Positions 58,755 to 64,000 of a stretch of 64,000 nt of DNA are shown piece after piece. Positions within the stretch are counted from its first letter, which is position 1; every line of letters begins with the position of its first letter. The notes beneath the pieces are model-generated. The model did not search any database, was not told the origin of the DNA, and saw nothing but the letters and a program-made list of their open reading frames with translations. This stretch comes from Dryas octopetala. Its lineage: Eukaryota; Streptophyta; Magnoliopsida; Rosales; Rosaceae. The stretch lies in the NCBI GenBank assembly GCA_963921425.1, contig OY992837.1, positions 14,047,896 to 14,111,895 of the forward strand, in the 5' to 3' direction. The position numbers and the translations under genes are program-made.

Positions 58755-60097
58755 TCATTTTCCCTCAAATTGAAAGCCAAATTCCTGAAGACTTAATTTC
58801 CCCAGAAAGATATCCAAAAGTTGAGGCACACTTTCTTGATATTTTGTGACAAACTTATTCATGAAGGAACTCTCAATGACAATTAACAATGAAGATAAGG
58901 CAAACCTCTTCTTCAGCAAGCCCTTCACCAACAGGACTCTAATTACAGAGCACCTTGGAATGATCCTATGCTCCAAACTCAGAGTTAGAACTTCAGGAGC
59001 TCGGGCCAGATCTGTAGGCTGACAACCCATCTTGTTTACAAGAAAATCCATCTTACTCACAATATTCTTTTCTGACAAATACATGAAAGTGGGTTTCTTT
59101 TTAAAAGCCAATAAGATCTCATCTTCACTCCAACCCCAGCTCCTATAAACCTCCATCTTGTGTGCCCATGTCGATTCAGTCATTTTCGAAATCACTTGGA
59201 GTCCGTTGACAAATGCTAATGTCGAAGGGTTAAATCCCATACTCATGACCTTCTCCACATCTTTGTTAAAGTTCTCAGGTCTTTGGCACAAAACACCAGG
59301 GTGACAGCTCACCAATACAGAGACAGCAGGTGCTGGCACATGAAGTTCTCTCAAGACTGAGAGATTTTGAGCAACGTTGCTTTGCACAGTATTACTAAAA
59401 ATTGACCACGATGAGCGTTTTATAAAGTTTACAACTTTTTCATCATTGAGAAGTTCTCTTTTGAAGAAATTATAACCAGGGATGATAGTGTTCTCTAAGC
59501 TTGCTGTCAAGAAAACAACATTGCTACAGATGGCCTCGGCGAGCCTTGTGCCTGAAAGGCCTATAGACCCCAAAAATTCAAGTTTGGGCAAAAGGGTTCT
59601 CTTAGGATCGGCTAAGAGCAGCTTGGGTAGTTTATAAACAACTTTGGAGATTTGGGAATCAGAGAAACCATGGTTTCGAAGAAGATCAAGGACAGAATCT
59701 GGTCTTTCTGGGGTTCCAAAGCTTATTTTCTTGGACACGGAGAGAGCTTTTTCTGAGGAGAATCCACATGAATTAACGAGATAAGACACTGTAAAAGAGC
59801 GTTCTTGTTCTTGTTCTTGAACTTTATCTTTTCCAGAAACTAACGACGATTTTGATGATAATGATCTTCTAAAATGTGGTGCACTACGAAAAAACACAAA
59901 TGGGTAACTGAAACTCCCACATTTCTACAATTTCAGATTATTAAATGCAGGATTTAACAGTATAAATCAAACATAACCAAAGAAAGCAATGAAAAGCAAG
60001 TAGTGGCAATTGAAACTTACTAGGGAGCAGCATAACGAACCCACCAGCCTCGTACAAAATTTGATGCTTCTGTAGCTCTAGCTGGAATTATATTCAT
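58755..60097 (-). CDS. mTERF-family protein, probably mitochondrial, two exons
   Basis: mTERF proteins bind organellar nucleic acid through stacked helical repeats of about 30 residues and act in transcription termination, splicing or rRNA maturation. I infer exon 1 at 60021-60097 (ATG at 60095-60097) and exon 2 at 58755-59883. The intron of 137 bases has GTAAGT and CGTAG ends, and joining in frame gives 401 residues. Without exon 1 the large frame has no ATG near its start. Exon 1 encodes MNIIPARATEASNFVRGWWV plus RYAAP, Arg-containing with one acidic residue and consistent with a mitochondrial presequence. Repeats are visible as SYLVNSCGFS, LRNHGFSDSQISKVVYKLPK, PKLEFLGSIGLS, SWGWSEDEILLAFKKKP and MDFLVNKMGC, the usual plant pattern. 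It looks intact. Which of the many plant mTERF subgroups it belongs to is not clear. Confidence 0.92.
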
Positions 60098-60353
60098 TTT
60101 GAACCATCCCACTATCTCAATTAAAATTTGGTGAGCTTCACTTCTCTATACGTACAAGGGCACACACCATTGCAACTGGATTTTTTAGGGTTTTGCTCCA
60201 ACGAGAATGAGAGGAGAAGAGGGACCGTTGCGTGACTTGACCAGTTTGACCACTTCATTTCCACTCCAATCTATCAAACGCACCGTTTCAAATTTCGGTT
60301 TTTCTTTACCTCAAATGACATCATGATTCATATGGCCATGAACGATAAATTAG

Positions 60354-61318
60354 TGGTGTGTTTGGATGAAGTAATTTGAAACTACTAAAGAATTCACAAA
60401 TGACAGAATTAAAAATGACGCGATTTAAAATTCTAGAATTTGTAAATTCTCTTGTTTGGATAAATGTAATCATAATGGAATTTAAATACGAAAGTTATAG
60501 TAGTTTTATAAAAGAGTGATGATGATAGTGATAGTGGCAACAATAAAAATGATGTTTGTGGTAAGTTGATGATGGTAGTAGGGGTGATGGCTCACGGGCG
60601 AGGGGAGAAATGATGGTGGAAAAAATTGGGGTATTGGAGGTGTTGGCAACGGCGACATTGGCAGTGATGGTGATGGTGGTGGTGACGGCAACGGCGATGG
60701 TGGTGGTGATGGCACTGGTGATGGAGGCGGCGATGGTAATGGTAATAGTGGCGGCGATGGTAATGGTAATAGTGGCGGCTGTGGTGGTGTTGGTGGTGGT
60801 GTTGGTGGTGGTGGCAGCGGGTAGTGGTAGTGATGGTGACAGTGTCGGTGGTGGTGGTGGTAACGGTGGCGGCAGTGGTGGTCGTAGTGGTGGTGGCAAA
60901 GGTGGCGGCGGTGGTGGTCGTAGTGGTGGCAAAGGTGGTGGTGGCGGTGGAGGTGGTGTCGGTGGTTGCGGTGGTGATGGTGGCGGCAGAGGTGGCGGTG
61001 GCGGTGGCAGTGGTGGTGACGATGGTGGTGGTGGTAGCGGCGACATGATGGTAGTGGTGGTGGTATTGTAATTAATTGGCAAGGTGATGGGTGGACACGG
61101 CTTTTTTTATTTTATAAAAATTGGAATTTTGAAAATGACATCAATTTAGGTGGAATTTAAACTTGGAATTTACAGCCTTCAAATCCCAAGTTTTTTTCCA
61201 TATAGAATTTACGAAATTCTATATTTATGGGCCCAAACAAGGAAATTAGAGTATGTAATTTCTTAAATGCTGAGTTTTGTTTAAATTCCAAGTTTTTTTT
61301 CTCCATCCAAACACACCA
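60354..61318. mobile_element. Element with TGGTGTGTTTGGATG ends and triplet-repeat core
   Basis: The ends TGGTGTGTTTGGATG and CATCCAAACACACCA are perfect inverses. TAG flanks both sides (60351-60353 and 61319-61321). The arms also share an inverted aatttaaa/aattccaa pattern. A 3-bp duplication would fit PIF/Harbinger, though the usual target is TTA/TAA, so the superfamily is tentative. The core at about 60600-61070 is an extended triplet array. Confidence 0.6.
60600..61070. repeat. GGT/GGC/GAT triplet array, about 470 bp
   Basis: A nearly unbroken run of NGGTGGTGG-, GGC- and GAT-type triplets with small higher-order duplicates such as ggcgatggtaatggtaatag twice at 60731-60775. All three frames on one strand stay open for long stretches, giving Gly-, Val- or Met/Val-rich products; the minus strand gives Pro- and Thr-rich ones. 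These are composition artefacts. Confidence 0.9.
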
Positions 61319-61771
61319 TAGGTGTACATTTTATCTTTCTACTCAGGGGGCGGTGTAGTGTTTATAAAGATTTTTGTAGATTTTTTTTAAGTGACATACT
61401 TTTGTAGAATTTACAGATTTTCACAGAGATTATAGAAATCTTTAGAAATTTGTAGAGAAGAGGTCGGATTTATAATGACTTTAAAATACACATAAAAGTG
61501 TTTCAAAGTCTATTAAAATCTATCATTAAATGAATTCCATAAAACTCAATGATTTTTTAAATACACATAGACTTTTACAGACTTTTTAAAAGTTTTAATT
61601 AAATATCACATAACTTTTATAGACTCCTTAAAATTCTTAATTGAACACATATAGATTTTTACGGAATTTTCTAAAGTCTTTAAAAGTCTTAATTTAATAC
61701 CACATGACTTTTAAAGTCCACAAAAGTAAAATTCATATACAATACACCCTACTTAGTGTTCAACTCTCTAC

Positions 61772-61890
61772 TTTCCTTTTTTTTTTTTTGTTACAAAGGG
61801 AGGCCAAGAAAAGAGGCTAAAGGGGGGATCGAAACCCGTTGAGGTGGGGGCAGCACAATTGCTTGGCCAACTGGCCTACCCCAAGTCCTT
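61772..61890 (-). mobile_element. tRNA-derived SINE (degenerate)
   Basis: On the minus strand the unit starts near GGACTTGGGGTAGGCCAGTT, has a box B-like GGTTTCGATCCC, and ends TTTGTAACAAAA with an A-run, which is a usual plant SINE end. Only a partial flanking repeat (tctactt) is visible, so the exact limits are uncertain. Confidence 0.6.
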
Positions 61891-62494
61891 AATTGTCTAC
61901 TTCAATATAAATGAATCTATAACTTCAAATATAATTAATATAGTGTATAAAGCACTATAGGAATCACATAGCAAACAAAATTTCTCATTGTTTAGTTATT
62001 GATCAAGGAAACCTTGTAATTTTTTTTAAAACCTAATTGGGGCATCTTCACTCTTTACTGGCCTAGTAAGAAACTCGTTATAGTATTGAATCTGATTTAG
62101 CATTGTTACCCACAAAGACAAACATTATCAGGTAGTGTTTGATTAATCTTGATCATAGTCTACATGAAAAACCAAGATGTAAGAATGGCAACGAGGCGGG
62201 GTGGGGCCGGGTTTGCCCTCCACATCCATGTCCCTGCGAAAAATCCCCATCCCCATTACCGCCTCATTCACCGTCGAGGATTCCCTGTCCTCATCCCCGC
62301 CGGGGAATTGAATTTCTCACAGGGAACGGGTTCCCCATTTATATTGAATATAGTTAAAATTAAGTAAATTAAAATCTAAAAACTATTATACACAATGTAA
62401 ATATATAATATTACATATGCATAATAAGTAAACATTTAGAAATAATATATGCATAGAACTTAACATATATATATATATATAGTATATATGTATA

Positions 62495-62640
62495 GGGATT
62501 TCTCTAGAGAGGATGTCCGCATTTTTAAATTTTGCGGATGTGTGGCGATCGACAGGTACTGTAGCAAGTTCACGGCGACCGGATAGTCCACATATCCGCA
62601 AAATTTGAAAAATGCGGACATCCTCTCTAAAGAAGGACTG
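62495..62640. mobile_element. 146-bp MITE nested in the hAT-type element
   Basis: The arms gagaggatgtccgcattttt / aaaaatgcggacatcctctc are inverses. They are flanked by the exact 10-bp repeat TATATGTATA at 62485-62494 and 62641-62650. The outermost bases of the two ends are less similar. The duplication length fits Mutator-like elements. Confidence 0.82.
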
Positions 62641-62688
62641 TATATGTATAATAGTTATATGCATGTTGCACAATTCATTTTATTTTTT

Positions 62689-63122
62689 AATAAATTACTC
62701 TCAAGTCCTATTTTTGAAAGATTTTTAACTGTAAATCACCCAAATAAAAATATTAAGTTCTAGCCCAACCTATCTTTGTACACACACGCGGAGTGAAGAA
62801 ATACACTACTGAGAGCTTGGTGGATGTAGATGCATACTATATCTGTATCTACACATTTTTAGGTTACAGATGTCTTTTTTAGGTTCCAGATGCATCTTTT
62901 TATGTTACAGATGACATGTTTAAGGTTGTAAATGCATGTTTTAGGTTGCAGATTGAGCTTTTAGATGTAGGTTAGGTTGCAGATGCATTTGCCGAATGCT
63001 TGGCAAGAAACTCCGAGCCCTCGGTAGACAGTTTAGGCTTCTAGTTAATTTTTTGGCCGACTAAGGTTTGAGTTAAATTTCTTTCTCATTTTGGATTTCT
63101 TATTAAAACACCCTTTATTTTT
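62689..63122. repeat. Dispersed repeat, copy 2
   Basis: A diverged relative of 15589-15972, with several ttaggttgcagatgc-like units. It lies inside the hAT-type element, so it either inserted there or was carried by it. Confidence 0.6.
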
Positions 63123-63145
63123 TCTAGTAGTTATATTATATATAT

Positions 63146-63715
63146 GAGATAATTACAAATTTGGTCCACTTATTTTATACCTAGTTCAATTTTGGTCCAC
63201 GATCTTTTTTAAGTTCTGTTTTGGTCTACTAATTGTTTCACTTGTTCAATAAAGATTCAAATTTATTTTCTCAAATTTTTCTCGCCTTTTACCTTATCAA
63301 ATCTCAGCCAAATTCAGCAAACATATACTTGTTTTTACAGCTATGCATCTCCTCATTACAACCATATAAAGATAATTCAAATCGGAGTTCTAAAACTCAA
63401 GATAATTGGCCCCAAAGTGAGGTATCCGAAACTACCAATTTTTCCTAGAAAATTTTCAGATTTTTCAAACTTCAATTTTCTTTGATACTAATACTCCAAA
63501 TTGGTTCCTATGACTAAGAAATGATGAAATATAACTTATACTTCAATTGTAATTGAAGAAAACACAACCAAAAGGATTTAAAATCATAATTTAAAAAAAT
63601 CGTGAACCAAAATTGAACTATGTATTAAATAAGTGAATCAAAATTGAATTTAAAAAGATCGTGGACAAAAATTGAACTAGATATACAATAAGTGGACCAA
63701 ATTTGTAATTTCCTC
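63146..63715. mobile_element. 570-bp MITE nested in the hAT-type element
   Basis: The ends GAGATAATTACAAATTTGGT and, inverted, GAGGAAATTACAAATTTGGT continue into inverted tccactta and aattttggtcca/tggaccaaaatt-type blocks. The flanks carry TTATATATAT at 63136-63145 and 63716-63725. This is AT-rich, so the duplication alone is weak evidence, but the paired ends are clear. Confidence 0.78.
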
Positions 63716-64000
63716 TTATATATATATTTATAATTTATAAATATATAATACTAAATATAATAAAATAAAGCAAAATTAGAATTAGAATACTCAAAAAATT
63801 ATATAAATTTATAATAAAATATTAAACAGGGACGGGGACATGGCAGGGACCTTATTCCCCATCCTTGAACCCAAACCAGTGCCAGGGAATAAAATTATCC
63901 CCATCCCCGATTTTTGTCCCCAAAACACATCCCATTTGGGGCGGGTCCTCTTAGGGATCGGGTTTGGCGAGGAGAATTGTCATCCCTACCAGGATGATTA

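Larger units (their letters stand above)
62180..63988. mobile_element. Non-autonomous hAT-type element with nested insertions
   Basis: A 1.8-kb element has ends TAAGAATGGCAAC and TTGTCATCCCTA, with CCAAGATG at 62172-62179 and CCAGGATG at 63989-63996 as an 8-bp duplication with one change. The GC-rich margins (ccccatcccc-type) and AT-rich inner borders are the same type as in the 53425-53825 element. The extra length comes from at least two MITEs and a dispersed repeat inside it. No transposase is visible. Confidence 0.78.

Noticed and set aside
60495-61082. Long open frames (Pro/Thr-rich on the minus strand, Gly- or Val-rich on the plus strand)
   Set aside because: They are translations of the triplet array in several frames at once, with no conserved domain, so they are composition artefacts.
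61772-61890. Possible tRNA gene on the minus strand
   Set aside because: The box B is imperfect and the unit ends in TTTGTAACAAAA plus an A-run, which is SINE-like.
1-64000. CRISPR array, bacterial operons, rRNA genes or viral genes
   Set aside because: Nothing of this kind is visible. Introns, SINEs, MITEs and plant protein families show nuclear plant DNA, and the short repeats lack the regular repeat-spacer pattern of a CRISPR array.

Overview
The window is plant nuclear DNA. It is AT-rich, its genes have GT-AG introns, and it carries plant-specific families (VQ protein, mTERF, type I MADS) in a background full of small DNA transposons. The proteins look eudicot; a woody rosid such as a Rosaceae species is possible, but the sequence does not prove it.

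Layout. 1-8 kb: gene-free, with non-autonomous Mutator-like foldback elements at 1032-2125, 2167-2527 and 5721-6028. 8.27-14.55 kb: a four-exon Nudix hydrolase gene (NUDT12/13/16 type, + strand) with a LINE remnant in an intron. 14.6-23.2 kb: gene-poor, with foldback elements. 23.2-23.7 kb: a single-exon SIB1-like VQ-motif gene (- strand). 26.1-27.65 kb: a complete but internally deleted Ty1/copia element with two LTRs and a 5-bp target duplication. 27.7-34.7 kb: gene-poor, with two more large foldback elements. 34.71-40.85 kb: an eleven-exon WDR3/UTP12 gene (+ strand), with a tRNA-derived SINE in one intron.

42.5-51.7 kb is the most unusual part. It is a tandem array of five copies of one gene family that I do not recognise: three open copies, one with a frameshift and one 5'-truncated. 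The proteins start with a proline run and Asp-Gly-Gly, carry a conserved Phe-rich block, and end in acidic repeats built around Leu-Phe-Gly-Glu. Four promoters share an E2F-type TTTTGGCGGG site, and two leaders share a short upstream ORF.

52.5-57.6 kb holds rearranged duplicate segments, a type I MADS-box pseudogene and a promoter-only copy of the mTERF 5' flank, which is itself split by a hAT-type element. 58.75-60.10 kb: a two-exon mTERF gene (- strand). 60.35-64 kb: an element with a GGT/GGC/GAT triplet expansion, a SINE, and a 1.8-kb hAT-type element with nested insertions.

The genes do not form a pathway. They act separately in nucleotide hydrolysis, defence signalling (SIB1-like), 18S rRNA processing (WDR3) and organelle gene expression (mTERF). 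Exon limits were worked out by hand from splice sites, reading frame and remembered family sequence. No alignments or searches were run.
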